Source: Plazaster borealis (Eukaryota > Echinodermata > Asteroidea > Forcipulatida > Labidiasteridae). Taken from it: DNA of 64,000 bases. Shown piece by piece: positions 10,268 through 23,900 of the stretch. The first letter of the stretch is position 1; every line of letters begins with the position of its first letter. The position numbers and the translations under genes are program-made. The notes beneath the pieces are model-generated. The model did no database searches and was not told where the DNA came from. It saw only the letters and a list, made by a program, of their open reading frames with translations. The stretch is taken from positions 22,686,488-22,750,487 of the forward strand of contig CM037474.1 of NCBI GenBank assembly GCA_021014325.1, written 5' to 3'.

Positions 10268-10816
10268 ACACCTGGGCCAAATTTCATAAAGCTGCTTAAG
10301 CAGGAAATATTGCTCAACAATTTTCTGCTAAGCAAAAAGGAGCAGGATACCAGTCATAAATTTTACATGTGACATGGTATTTTGGCTGGTAACCTTATTC
10401 TGGTAAGTATAATTATTTTGTGCTTAGCTACTTTTTGTGCTTAAAGGGTGTGTACAACATTGGTAATTGCCAAAGACCTGTATCAAAACTCAATGTGACC
10501 CAACATATACATGAAATAACAAACCTGTGAAAGTTTAAGCTAAATCGGTCTTTGGAGTCATGAGAAAACAGTGAAAAACCCTCTTATGTGTTTTAACTTT
10601 TTTTCAAACATCGGAATTTATCCTGCAGGATAAATATTATTATTTTACTCATTTCGTAAAAACTATGGCATTTCAAGCAAATCTATTTCAAGGGAAGTTT
10701 TCTACCATGACCATCATTATACCATGTGAGTTATGTGCAAATCTGTGAGCATTTATATTTTCATTCTTACCAATGTTGTACACACCCTTTAAGTAGCTCT
10801 GTGAAATTGGACTATA
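10268..10816 (+). mobile_element. Element C copy carrying a nested TTAA MITE
   Basis: Element C sequence runs to 'tttttgtgcttaa' at 10444 and resumes at 10789 with 'ttaagtagctctgtgaaatt'. The insert is listed separately. Confidence 0.75.
10441..10792 (+). mobile_element. TTAA MITE family 2 (nested)
   Basis: TTAA followed by AGGGTGTGTACAACATTGG, and the complement ...CCAATGTTGTACACACCCTTTAA. The inverted termini are nearly perfect. The internal sequence is distantly like family A ('aacatatacatgaaataaca'). Confidence 0.85.
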
Positions 10817-10817
10817 A

Positions 10818-10995
10818 AGCTGTTAAGCACAAAATTCTACTTAGCAATTTTTTTTGCTAAGCAAGAAATGAGTGGGGTACCAGTCGCAGCCATGGTAACT
10901 TAATGGTATTCTGGTTGGTAACCTATTGTTGCTAAGTAAAAATTGTTTTGTGCTTAGCAAGTTTCTGTGCTTACAGGCTTTATGAAGTTGGGCCC
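10818..10995 (+). mobile_element. Element C copy
   Basis: It has 'gctgttaagcacaaaattc', the 'ggttggtaacc' middle and 'gctttatgaagttgggccc' as its right end. It lies 340 bp downstream of the receptor gene's stop codon. Confidence 0.65.
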
Positions 10996-11333
10996 GCTGT
11001 AGGAGACTTTGGGGGTGTCAGGTGGTGGAAGACCTACCAGCTAAATCCTACATCAAAAATAAAAAAATTCCTGTTATCTGTGCATAATGTTTATACTGTG
11101 TTTCAGATTTTAGCACCCTCCCTCATTCATTTGTAAAAGTTTTGCAAATGGTAATTAAAACAATTTTTTTACATTTTTTACTGTATCTTTCTTGATAATT
11201 TTGCCAATAAATCAGCATTACGTTGACAAAAACCAATTTATGACCCTACCCTGAAAAAGTTTTTCTAGATCTTCACATGAGAACAGTTGACCTGTCATGA
11301 GTAACATCGAAATGAACAAAGGGATCATTTACT

Positions 11334-11920
11334 TCAGACACTCGATGAATTCATGTTTTCCAATTTCCTGATTGATTCATCGAAATCCTCATCGTCGACT
11401 TGACTCGTGGTGTCCAGTAGATGAGGCGGGATCGACGGTAACTTCTCATGACCCCGCAGCATATCATTGTTCAATTTCTCGTTCCAATCTGCCGCTTCCC
11501 TTTGGAGGTCATGCGCAGATTTGAGGGCGCTATGCAACGCCTTGCCATGTGCACTCAACGCTGCGTAATTCCTTTCTTCTAGACTCGGGGCGCATTTCTT
11601 CGACCTCGGTGACCCTGGGGTCATATCGTGCAGCCTGAAGAACAGAGCGTCCATGTGTTTCATGAGGCAGAACACGGCGCCGACCGACAAGGGCTCTGGG
11701 ATGTCGTTCCGATGCGCGTAATCAAAATAAGCCACGCAGAATTTATCCGGCAAGCTGAGTGAGGTGAGACTGTTCAGGATGTAGGTCAAGGCTTGGGTGA
11801 AGATGTCCGGAGGATTGGCTATTCCACAGTTGGAGCGCCAGTTGATGTAGGTGCCCTTTGAGCACAAGAGGATTACCTTGTCTGCCCACTGTAAGGTGTG
11901 ACTGATCCACTGGCACTTCC
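11334..11920 (-). CDS. IL-17R-like exon 17: C-terminal half of SEFIR, tail and stop
   Basis: The acceptor is ttctgttttgtag. It encodes KCQWISHTLQWADKVILLCS, KGTYINW and KFCVAYFDYAHRNDIPEPLS, ending the SEFIR near FFRLHDM. A tail with LHSALKSAHDLQREAADW and the acidic QVDDEDFDESIRKLENMN follows, to TGA at 11336-11334. No clear polyadenylation hexamer was seen within the next 300 bases. Confidence 0.92.
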
Positions 11921-14900
11921 CTACAAAACAGAAAGTTCAAGCAAATTTGAGACCGTATTTTCGATCATAATCATGAACAATCTTGTCTTCACATCTTTAG
12001 TGTTTAAAGGAACCGTACACGTTTGGAAATTGTCAAAGACCAGTGTTCTCACTTGGTGTATCCCAACATATGCATAAAATTGAAATAACAAGCCTGTGAA
12101 AATTTGGGCTCAATTGGTCATCAAAGTTGCAAGAAAATGATCAAAAAAACAACACCTTGTTGTACAAATTTGTGTGCTTTCAGATAGAATAATAAAAACT
12201 TCTTGCAAGAAGTTTTTTTTATTTTAGAGAGAAATGACCTCTTTCTCAAAAACTACGTTACTTCAGAGGGAGTCGTTTCTCACAATGTTTTATACTATCA
12301 ACAGCTCTCTGTTGCTCGTTACCAAGTCAATTTTTATGCCAATATATATTTTGAGTAATTACCAAACGTGTACAATGCCTTTAATGTTTTGTTTTCAATT
12401 AGAAAGAGCCAATGTTGCTTATCAGTGTGCAAGAATCACACATAGATTCCCTGTTGATCAAATTGAACACTTAACTTCGAGTCTTCAGCCTATTTATTTT
12501 GATTTCATGAAACCAAGGACGCCTAGTGTTGTGATGAAAAGTTTAACATTAAATTGTAAGGTCTAACATTTGAAAATCCGTATGTCAAAAAATCTACAGG
12601 TTAGTCGGGTGGTATTCAGACCCACAATCCGCCCCCCCCCTCCCCGCATCCACATTCTAGGTTTATTGTTATCCCAAAAGAGGCAAAATGACTATTTTCT
12701 CTATCTCAGGCAGTGTCCGAATTAGCTTCTGTGGCTATGGCCTGGTCACCATGGTGACATGCATTGAAGCCTATAGGATGCCCATAGCAAACAGCCGCAG
12801 CCGGCAATTCAGACTCAGCCTCAGTTTGAGTGACATTGACTTGGAGTAGAAGACCGAAAAAAACAAGATGGCCGACTTTACCCATGAATGCAATGTCATT
12901 CTCGCATGACGAATGAGTTTCGACGTCGCACATACACTCCGCCTCCAGGAACCTGACAAACATCTCCACGGCGTGTTCATGCAGTGGGTTATCATTGGAG
13001 TACAGCAGAAACGTCTTGACTCGCTTCGCTGGTCGAATAATTTCAATTCTCTCTGGATATGAAAGACGAGTTGGGAGTACAAATCTTGGTATAAGCCATA
13101 TCACAGTGTCCATATAACCATAGAGGGCCTAATAGAGCTTGAGAACATTTTGTTGTTATGTACCACACACATAGATCCTTGTCATTTGATTAGTGGAACA
13201 CGCATCACATGTCATACTTTATTTTGCCATGTATACTGTTCCGAGACTAATTTAATATAGGAGTCCTATAATTAAGACAGTGAAAATGTTGAAAACTTCT
13301 GACGGCCCCTTTCCCAACTCTATGTACAATAACAACTCTTCTGACGGCCCCTTTCCCAACGCTATGTATAATAACAACTGTATACTCATTGATTAAGAAG
13401 TCCTGCAGAAACAAATCCACAGGCACTCAGGTTGGATTTGAACCCAGAACCATCAGGTTGAGTTGTGTACAAAATCTTATTTGAGTACAAATCTCAGATT
13501 TCAGTTTTGTGGTGCATTCATTTTCTAATAGATAGCGTCCATATGAAAATGGGGGAGGGAAATACAAGTCTCATACTTCACATTAAAACGGTGTAAAATG
13601 CCAATTTGATTGATACTCATCCATTTTAAATGGTCTGTAGATTTTTGTATAGAAGTTTTTAGTTCATTCCTGAAGTGAACACATTGTCTGATGTCAAAGA
13701 TTTCAATTTTCTTATTCGGATGGATTCAAGAAAGCTTTGTGTTTATTCCGGGGGGGGGGGGGGGGGGGTATGGATGAAAAAAAGAAGTGTTGACTACCGA
13801 CTACTTTTACCTTGTGAGTTATTCGGCGTGCCAATTGGAACGTTATCCACGCTTTGGGATGGAGAAATGTCTTGTATCATTATGCCTTCATCACCTAAAA
13901 AAATAATTCCGTCAGAACAGAAAGATTGAGAGAAGTTGTCTTGAATTTAAAGGGAGAAGCAACAATGGAACTTTTGAAACAATAGACAACCACGAACAAG
14001 GGTGCGGTTATACAAAATAAAAGTATTGAAAACAGGAAGATGAACAAAAACAAGGTGTTACGAACGCCTTGTTCACTTTTCTCGGCAGCAATTTTGTTTT
14101 TTTGTTTTTTAAGAAGAAATAACAAAATCAAGAAGTGGAAAAGGAAACTTTCATATCCAGGAATTCAACCTCTGTCATCTCTTTTAAAAATGTGATGTAA
14201 CTGTAATGCACTAAGTTAACCAAGAAGGCTTGGATCTGATCACTAGCTGGTGTACAAACACTTGTCAAGATTATGTTGAAGAGAATAAAAGTTCACAAAA
14301 TGTCCTTTTGATGTATTTTGTGAACTGAATGTTGCACAAATTGATTATTTATCTTCAGAAAAAAATAATGTTTTGTAATCCCTTGTGATATTCCTACTTC
14401 AAATTTTCCAACATTTGAAAATATACAAATCAAACTATATTTTTATGCAAGATGTATTTTTGGGTTTACAATGTTTTTGCAATGGAACAGTTTTTCTGCA
14501 GTTTTTCTGCAGACTACTATTGTGGAAGACACATCTTTTTGAGAATTTCTTTTAAAACTTTTGTATTTCCCTGGACTACTCTTTGGAAGATGTCTTTAAA
14601 TAAATAAATAAATAAGTAAATAAATAAATAAATGTAGATTTGTACAAATAATCAACACTTTCCTTAATAGTGTGTTTCATAGAAATAGTTTAATGTAGAC
14701 TAGGGAAACTTCCTTAAATATCGCTCAGTGGAATAGTTAAAAAAACAAGCAACCTTCTTGTGAGAAAACTATTTGTTTATTTATGTAGACTAGTTATTTT
14801 GTGGCCGAGCGGCCGAGCGCACTGGACTCGAGCTCTGGTGCTTCTGATCACACTGGACTCTAGCTCTGGTGTTTCTAATCAGCAGAGTGTGGGTTCAAAT

Positions 14901-17900
14901 TCCAGTCTGGACACTTGTGTCCCTTTCACGCACCATTTATTTTAGTGATAAATTGATCATATGGACACATTATTTGTTTTTGTTTTTTTTTTGCAAATGA
15001 CGACCCCCCGGGAAAACAGGTCAATAGCACCCTCAAGAGTCCTCTTTCCCATTCTGAAAACTGTGTGGCCATGCGATCTTTATTTTTCCATTTTACAACT
15101 ATTTTTCTGCAGGGATTTAAACCATTCGCCGGCGAACGGTCGGCGCGTGAAAGAGTTAAGCAAGACATTATTGCTTCAATCGTCCTTCGGATGGGACGTC
15201 AAGCCATAGGTCCTGTGTATTGTGTAATGCATCCTGAACAACGTTTTTTGGTACAATCGTGTTTTCCAAATCTACGCTCTAATGAGATGGTGACAACCAG
15301 ACACACTTATTGCTCAGAGAATTAAGGGTTTGCCCCGGTGTGCTTCTGGCAGTGGCTGCTGAGTGCACCACAGTAAGCCCTTATAACTGTATGGATTCTA
15401 ACCCATGTGCCAGCTTCACAGCACCTTGATCTAGCACCGAGGATTTGTGCCCTATATAAGAACCTATTATTTTATTTTATTTTATTATAAACCCTTATAA
15501 GGTGCTACATAAATCATTCTCCTAATAAATAAAAAAATGTCAAAAACCTGTCTTCAAAATGTTTGTCTTGCGCCTTGAGTACTTATTGGTAGATGCATGT
15601 GCTTTATAAGGCTCCTATAAAGCTGACTAGCCCTATAGGGAAAGTCCAGGGCTGGTCGGGGAAAAAATATACGATAATGACAAACCTTTTCTGCATTTGT
15701 GGAAAGCTCGGTAAACCAGGCTGCTTGGATCTCTATACCGTTTCCATATCACTAACACCTGGATCAAAACAGCCACCACCAGAAGGCTCATGAAAATCAC
15801 GACCACCAAGGTTTTTGTTGACACTGCATTAAAATGATCAAAAACCAAAAAATACAAGGGAATAAACCACAAGAGAAACTGACTGGGTAAATTTAATCAG
15901 GATTGATATTTGTTCTTTGGAGAAAAAAAGGGCTGACCTACATGTACAACTGGTATAGGCTTTTGTATAGACTTTTCTTGAGCACTGTTTAACAACGGAT
16001 TTTGCTGATTTTTTTCCGAGGACGAAAAAAAACCCGGAAATAAGATTAAAGTAGGAAAAATAAAATGCCTATTTAATTCAATTTTTAGAGTGAACAAAGA
16101 AAAATTAACTAGAATGGGATTGAACCTGCGACCTGCTGAGTACCCCTATGATGGCAGTTTCCCTTTTTTGTCAATATCTTTGTTCGGGGGTGCCAGTCAG
16201 AAGCCATTCAAACTGTAACTGCCGTAGAGCCAGGGATCACTACGATACAACCTGGGAAGGGGCAGGAGAGGGATCACCTTATAGGGATGCAACTTTCAAA
16301 TTTCAAGTGTTAAACCACAAGGAAACTGTGTAATTTTAGATCACTTTTGGGGTGAACATAGAAAAATTGACTAGAACAGGATTTGAACCTGCGACCTTGC
16401 ATCTTCAAATCCTTTCCAAGGTTCAAATCCGGAAGTCGTAGGCTCAAATCTCGTTCTAATAAATTTGTCTTTGTTCACCCAAAAATATAAAGGGATAAAA
16501 AATCATCAGTGTTTGGAGGAGTTAGTTTATCAGGTTTGGCTGTCACGTTTTAGTAAAAATTATTTAATCATTATATTTTTATAGGTTTTTACCTTGGCAC
16601 GTTTGTTGTAATATATTGTACTCGTAGCCTGAATTGCAGCTGCAGATGTATTTGACACTGACGCTACCGTCATTGGCTGCGTATTGACATTTACCATGGT
16701 AACCGCATACGTCATTTTCATTCCCCGAGCTCTTATAGCACGGATCCTCTAAAAGACAAATGAAAATAGAGTTGCTGAGAAGATCGTTGAAGAGGGGTGT
16801 CAAGATCAAATTAAGTTTTTTGATGCACCCATTTTCCAATAGATAGCCTCCTATGTTAAAATGGTGTAAAATTTCATTTGTTTGATACTCTTTCAGCGCG
16901 AAATTTGAAACATGACGCCATCGGACATCAAAACCAAATAGGTCTGTACATTCCAAATGGGAATATCTGCACCAGACAAAAGGTCAAATTCAATGCTATA
17001 TTGCATGAACATCATCAAAATTCAGGAATTAACTCACTGAAAATTCTTTGTAGAAAAACGTACAGACCATGTATTTGAAATCTGACGTCATCGAGTGTTT
17101 TTGGATTTTGACAAAAATTGCACTTGAAGGGTATCAAACACAGTGGCATTTTACACCATTTTAATGTGAGGACTCTATCTATTGGAAAATGAATTTGACA
17201 AAACTGAGTTTGACCTTGGAGCCCTTCTTTGTAATTGATGGATATAAGACAAATTTGAAGATAAACCAAATCACCTGAGAAGGATGGTCACGAATCAAGT
17301 TATACAAAGATATTTAATTTTATCGCTTGAGATCAAATACATTATTCACCGCAGACCCGCAAGCAGTATGAGGCGCCCTCAGTCGCCTAGCCGTGTCCAG
17401 TATTAGCAGTCGTGTTGTCACCATGGTGAGGTTTGTTTTGTTTGGGCGGGCGCCAAAAGGCGGCGACCCCAAAAGGCTAGTCGCCGCTTGCATAGTTTGG
17501 TGTCTTTCACTTTCTTTTATGCAAATGAGCATTGATGGATACATTGGGCCAATCAGCTGAAACCAAGGATTCTTCGTGGGCAGACTTGCTTTGTGTGAGC
17601 GGGAAAGATCATTTTCAGTTCAGCTTTCTTTGAGCTTGCATTAACTTGGATCGTCTGAGAATAATCACACATGATTCAACCATGGACTTGACATGTATGA
17701 GAAGTCCACGCATGTCCCTTATTGACCCCTTGCACGACACGCAGCACACTTATACACACCTATCCCGTCCCCCATTATGGGTGTCAAAATGTAAACAAAG
17801 AAATTGACCCCCAAAATGGTGGAAACGGTAGAAGTGCATTTTGTTGAGGTTTGTTCCGCGTCTGCAAGGACGGTCAATAGCACTTTTAAGTTGTAGGGAC

Positions 17901-20900
17901 TTGATTAATAGCAGTGCATGCAAAGTATTAATTAGTATTGTTATTATCATCATTTATGACATACAAATTAATCATAGTTGATTTAGTAGGTTTGAAAGAA
18001 AATTGGAATAGGCTGGTAGAGGGAGAGGAATAAGAATAGGGGTGGGTATTTGAGACTCCATCAACGCAGGGCTAAATGAGGTAAGTAGAGTCAAAGTGTA
18101 AGAACATCTCTGTCAAGTCTTATTATCAAGTTAGTCTGTCAGTCAAGTGAAATAGTTACTTAATGATGACATTTTGGTCAGAGTCGCACACTTGAGTTAA
18201 TTGTTCCCATATAGAAATAAAATCCAGGGAAAGCCGAGTGACCATTATCCGCGCTACTCAGTAGAAAATAATGAGTGGGGCACAGTTACAAACATTATGG
18301 AATTATGGCTGGTTACTTGTTTCAGCTAAGCAAGAATTTTCTGTGCTAAGCAAGTTTTTGTGCTTACAAAAAAACAAGAACAACAACAAACCATTGCTCA
18401 ATGTATGTCGCTATTTAATTGCATTACATGCATGTCAGGTGGTATCAATTGTAGCAGTTTCCACAGCAGATCCCAATTTCATAGTGCTGCTATAAAGTAG
18501 CTATAAGCACAACAATATTATACACTTGCCAAACTCGATGTCATGTGCAATTTCTGACTGGTATCCTGCTAATTGTGAACCAATGTTTTCTGCTAAAACA
18601 GAATGCGTTCTCCGGGTTCTGATTCTATGGTAATGTGCCCATCAGTGGTGGGAGTCCATTCTTAGATATCTCATTTTACTCCAGTCTCACTTTACTCCTG
18701 TGAATAACTTTTTTTGAGCGTCTAACATGCTTTTGCCAACTGGTCTTAAAGGGAAAATCAAATTTGATTTTGTTTTTGAAGAAACATTGACTCCTTTTTT
18801 ATTAAAGTAATTATTTGGTAGCTGAGTTTATGGTATGGCCCTTTTGTTTACGTCTACTCAAATTGGCCTGCCAATTAGTGTATTAAATGATGGTTCTCCA
18901 TCAAAGTACCCAAACTGCTTGACAATATGTTTTATTTTCTTATAGTCTGTGTTTCAAACAGCTCCAGCTACGTCTTTATCAGCCATTTAAAACCAGGTAA
19001 ACACGGTCATGTGACCACCTTTCAACCAATAGGACTTCCTAAACTGCCTGGGGTATTTATAAATAGTCAATTAATCCATACAGCTCTGTTAGTCTTTTTA
19101 AACATTATGTTAATGAAGTTATGAACTTGAATTATTATGAAGAGATTTTTGAAGCATGCACGCAAAGGAGACCTTGACAACTCTGTCTTTCTTCGATATA
19201 GCCCTGCGGACACTTGCAGGAAAAGTCCATTTCAATAAGGGGGGACGACGAGTTCTGAAGATGGCATGTTCCATTACCGCAAGGGTTTGGAACACATGGA
19301 TCAACTGAAAAAGAGTTGAACATTTTTCAATGTAAAGTGAAAAAATCAACAATATGTTCCATTGTTCTCTGTTCCTGCATTCTAATCTTGTGATTTTAAC
19401 TTTCATAGAAGAGTATAATAACAAAAAAATTGGGAGTCTATCATCCTTACTTGCAGCTAAGAAGCTGAATTGTGAAGGACATGGCTACAATGTGTTTGAG
19501 TCGCAGGCATGCATGCGAGAGCACCTTTAGCAGCCAGCCACATCGACCCGTATATGACCACCGAGCACAGCCAGAGATTGCAAGTGTTTGATTTTTCGAG
19601 GGCCCGGAGAAAAACCCTCACAGCACAGGAGAGAACCAACGCACAACTGTACTCACATATGGCCCTAGCCGGGAATTGAACCAAGTCCACAGTGGTGAGA
19701 GGCGAGCGCTTTACACACTAGCCACCCATGCCACCCCATGCCAAAACGTAGCCGAAAAAGTGTAAATTTGCATATTTAAAAATTTGTTTCATCAGATTCA
19801 ACACAAATTCAAAATTTGATTGAATAATTCTAAACCTTTTAATGATAGCTGTTCATTTTAAAACTGAAAGGTTACTAGGAAAGGAAGTAGGCCTTTCACT
19901 GATAAAAATTAAACTTAGGCCTAGTTTAACTTAAGACTGTAAGAGTCTGATAGATTTGAAAGTTTTGCAGTGTGTTTGTGCCAATGCATGTGTGATTCTC
20001 TCTTTTTGCAGAATTTGCAGTACTGAAAAAAGGAGCAACTTTCTAGTCCTCATAAATTAAAGGGGAAAAATCAAACCCCAAACAGAAAATCAGCTCATCA
20101 GCTGAAAAGACTGTATGCCTGTTCTTGACTTTCTCCCAACGTTCAAAACTTCAAATACTACTGTACAGTGGCGTAAAGAGACCCCTCCCCTCAGAACCTT
20201 TGACCCTTGCCCTACCTCTCTTGCCCCCAAATGAGATCTAAAAAATACATCAATCCCCACAAAAACCCCACACAAAAACCAAAAACCAAAACAAACAAAC
20301 CCACAAACACCCCCACAAATAAATAAACAAATACCCCAACCAAAAACACAATTATAATAATAATGTCTTTCTTTTCCCTGCTTGCCCCCTCCCCCATATG
20401 AAAATGTGTATTTACACCACTGTACTTTAAAGGTATCGTACACGTTTGGTAATGACTCAAAACAAATATTAGCATAAAAACTTACTTGGTAACAAACAAC
20501 GGAGAGCTGTTGATAGTACAAAACATTGTAGGAAACGACTCCCTCTGAAGTAACAAAGTCTTTGAGAAAGAGGTAATTTCTCACTAAAATAATAAAAACT
20601 TCTTGCAAGAAGTTTTTATTCCTATCTGAAAGCACACAAATTTGTACAACAAGGGTGTTTTTTCTTTCATCATTTTCTTGCAACTTCGATGACCAATTGA
20701 GCCCAAATTTTCACAGGCTTGTTTTTTTATGCGTATGTTGGGATACACCAAGTGAGAACACTGGTCTTTGACAATTTCCAAACGTGTTCAGTGCCTTTAA
20801 GGTTCATTAATGGTCGAAATGCTCGTCTTTCCTGACATAGTTACCTTTACAAGTTCCATCAATAGCTGTGTATCCATAGCTACAGTTACAGGAGTAGCCA

Positions 20901-23900
20901 TTTTGGGTAGGGTTTATTACGCATGTCCCATTGTCGCATGGGTTATAAGGTTTTTGAGTAGCACTGTCCAATGGCCTGCATGGGTTTTCTGGAGAGAAAA
21001 ACACAAGATTTGTCTCTGACAACAACCAAGTAATAACATTTTTTTTTTAATTATCAGATTGTTAGGTAATTGTTTACAGAGCGCCTTTATACAAGCCTCA
21101 AGATGCTTTACACTATGAAAAAAGGAAGAAAATGCAAAAATTGAAATGAAATCGGCAGTTTTATAGCATCAAGCAAATGTTATTATAAACACTTACATAC
21201 CTTGTCTATGACAAAGTAATTAAATTAATTAAGTAACAGAAAAACAAGGACAAAATATGATCAAACGAGAAAAAGGATAACAAATCGTCGCTCGTACCAC
21301 GAAGTGACCTATCTCGTCCACAGTAAAAAAAAACCTGTTTGATGAAAATCACGATTGAAGTTGCACTATTTTTCAAACTGCTGTTTCGGGGTCTGCTGAC
21401 TATTTTTATTTTATTTTTAAAGATAAAAAGAAAGCTGACTACTTTATTCGTACAGAACTGTCAATGTGTTTTCATACCTGCAACTATTTTAATTAGTAAT
21501 TAATTCCTAAACATAGGTCATTTCGTGAAAATGAAAAAATGAGTTTTGCCCTCAGAGCGCTGTGTACAAATCAATGCATATATTGAGACCTATAGAGATA
21601 GGTCACTTCGTGAAAATACTACGCTTCCAGATAGGTCACTTCGTGAAACGCAAATGTCACAAACCCGCCCGAACTGCGCACGCTGTAGCGCTTAGTATCT
21701 CATTGGTAAAGTGGCGTACCTAGATAGGTCACTTCATGAAATTACAAAATGGCAAATTTAGTGATTAGTCGTTTATACTATTTAGTGTAATTACAATACC
21801 ATTACGTAAATGGTAATGAAACTTGCTGAAAATGTTAATAGTAATGAGAATATTGATAATTTGTATACCAAATTATTTGCAACATTCTGAGATGCATTTA
21901 TATTTTCAATCTTACCAATGTTGTGCACATTGCTTAAAAGTCCCTTACTGTTGCTGATCTTTCAGGAACTTTATCAGAATTTGTAAGTGTGCTACAATTT
22001 GACTTAATTGCAATTCCTTAAAAAATTGTTACAACTGCTTAAAAGTCTCTTACTTTTGCTGATCTTTAAGGAATTTTATCAGAATTTGTAAATGTGCTAC
22101 AATTGGACTTACTGATGCAACGGCCGTTGTCATCCTCCATGTAGCCTGGCTTACATACACAGATAGCCTCACTTCCAACTGGCTTGCAATCGTGCACTGC
22201 ATCAGAGCAGTGTGTCGGACCGCTCAAACATGGATTCTCTGAACCACAAAGAAATCTCAAACAATTATAAAATACAGTATTTCATGCTGATTAAAGGCAT
22301 TGTACAAGTTTGGTAATTGGGGCCTATTGCTTGTTTCAAACCTATATAGTTGTAGATAAATACCATAAAACTATGCGTAATGCTTCTCAGATTCAAATAT
22401 TTTGGGGGATAAAAGTGATATATTTTTACATAACCGCAGTATTTCGAAGTGAAAAGTTTTTCAAAATGCATTATACTATCCAAAGCTGCTGTACTTCTTA
22501 CCAAGTAAGTTTTTATTGCCATTAATTATCAGAGTCATTACCAAATGTGTATGATGCCTTTAACACGTACACACTAAATTGAAAATTTCTAGTTGTTGTT
22601 TGAAAAAAACTATCTATTTATTTATTTATTGACTTTTGGCGAGGGGATTTATAGAAATGCAAGTTGGATCCGCTGGGACATAATACTTTCACAACAAAGT
22701 TTTAATAAATAGTGGCTTCTTATTTAGCGCTCAAATCTGTCACTCAGTGACGCTCATGTCACTCCAACATCATTACCCCTGGTCACTGGGCCATTTATTT
22801 CAATCCCTAAACCATCTCAGCTCCTTTGGGAGTATATAGCTAAATATCTAGCACACCAAGCTAAATCAATCACAAGAACCATCTCTGCCCTCACAGGTAC
22901 CCATTTACCTCTGGGTGAAGAGAAGTAATTATAGTCAAGTGTCTTGCTCAAGGACACAAGTGTCATGACTGGGATTCAAACCCACACCCTGATGACTTAA
23001 CCGCCGGAACACGAGTGCGATGTATTAAACCGCTTAGCCACATTTTCATTAACTAATTTAAATGATCAGCTTTGCTGAGATAAAAAACAAAGAGCCATTC
23101 CAACAGCTGTATTCCATGTACTGCATCTCTTTTGAACTCCTTGCCTGGTGCATGTTTCCCTCCATCCTACAATCTAGACTGTTTTAAGAGGAATATCAAT
23201 TCCTACCTTCAGCTCCCCCGAGTTATTTTCATCCTAAATATTTTCTGCTTGTAGCCCCTTAACAAGAATGGCTTTTAGCCTTGTTTGGGGCAAACTTGCA
23301 TAGAGAAATAATTTTAAAGAAATTTAAAAAAAACTTACCAATAATTTTAAATTCAGCAGACAAGGTAAGGCTGCACGTTCTATCTCGACCATCTTTAGTG
23401 AAACACGTATTGGAGTCCGGTTGTGGAGTGATCTTCGTGGTTGAGAAAATCAGAAAATCAAAACAGTTGTGCCTAAAAAATCCTGATATATGGACAATAT
23501 CAATCTCCAGACAGTGATAGTGCATGTGAGTCGAAATATTGTGAATAATTACCAGCTTGGTTTTTTTAGAGCCAGCACCTCACTAAAAGAGATTATTAAT
23601 TCACAGACAAAATCCTCAACAGACCGATACAAGACCTTACGCCAGGCGCGTAGCAACTGGGGTGGCCGGCTGGCCATGGCTGTCCCACGTTTTGTATTTG
23701 TTTGGCAGATTCAAGAATTGAGACAACATTTAAATGAAAATAGCCCAAACCAAGCGGCAGTGGTGAGTCTGGATCTTCTTAAGTCTTCTTTGAAAATATT
23801 TTTTAGCCTATGAGATCTGTCAAGAAACGTAGGTAAAGATGGACAATTTCATTAGTTTTGTAAGCCTACAGTGGAATTCTTATGCTGTATGTATACAGCA

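Noticed and set aside
12234..12566. 110-residue plus-strand frame
   Set aside because: It starts inside MITE A and runs on into intron sequence opposite the receptor gene.
16148..16333. 61-residue plus-strand frame
   Set aside because: It is a translation of the antisense side of a SINE composite.
20090..20683. 197-residue minus-strand open frame
   Set aside because: The N-terminal part is MITE A sequence and the C-terminal part is low-complexity G/C-skewed intron DNA. It overlaps no splice-consistent exon.
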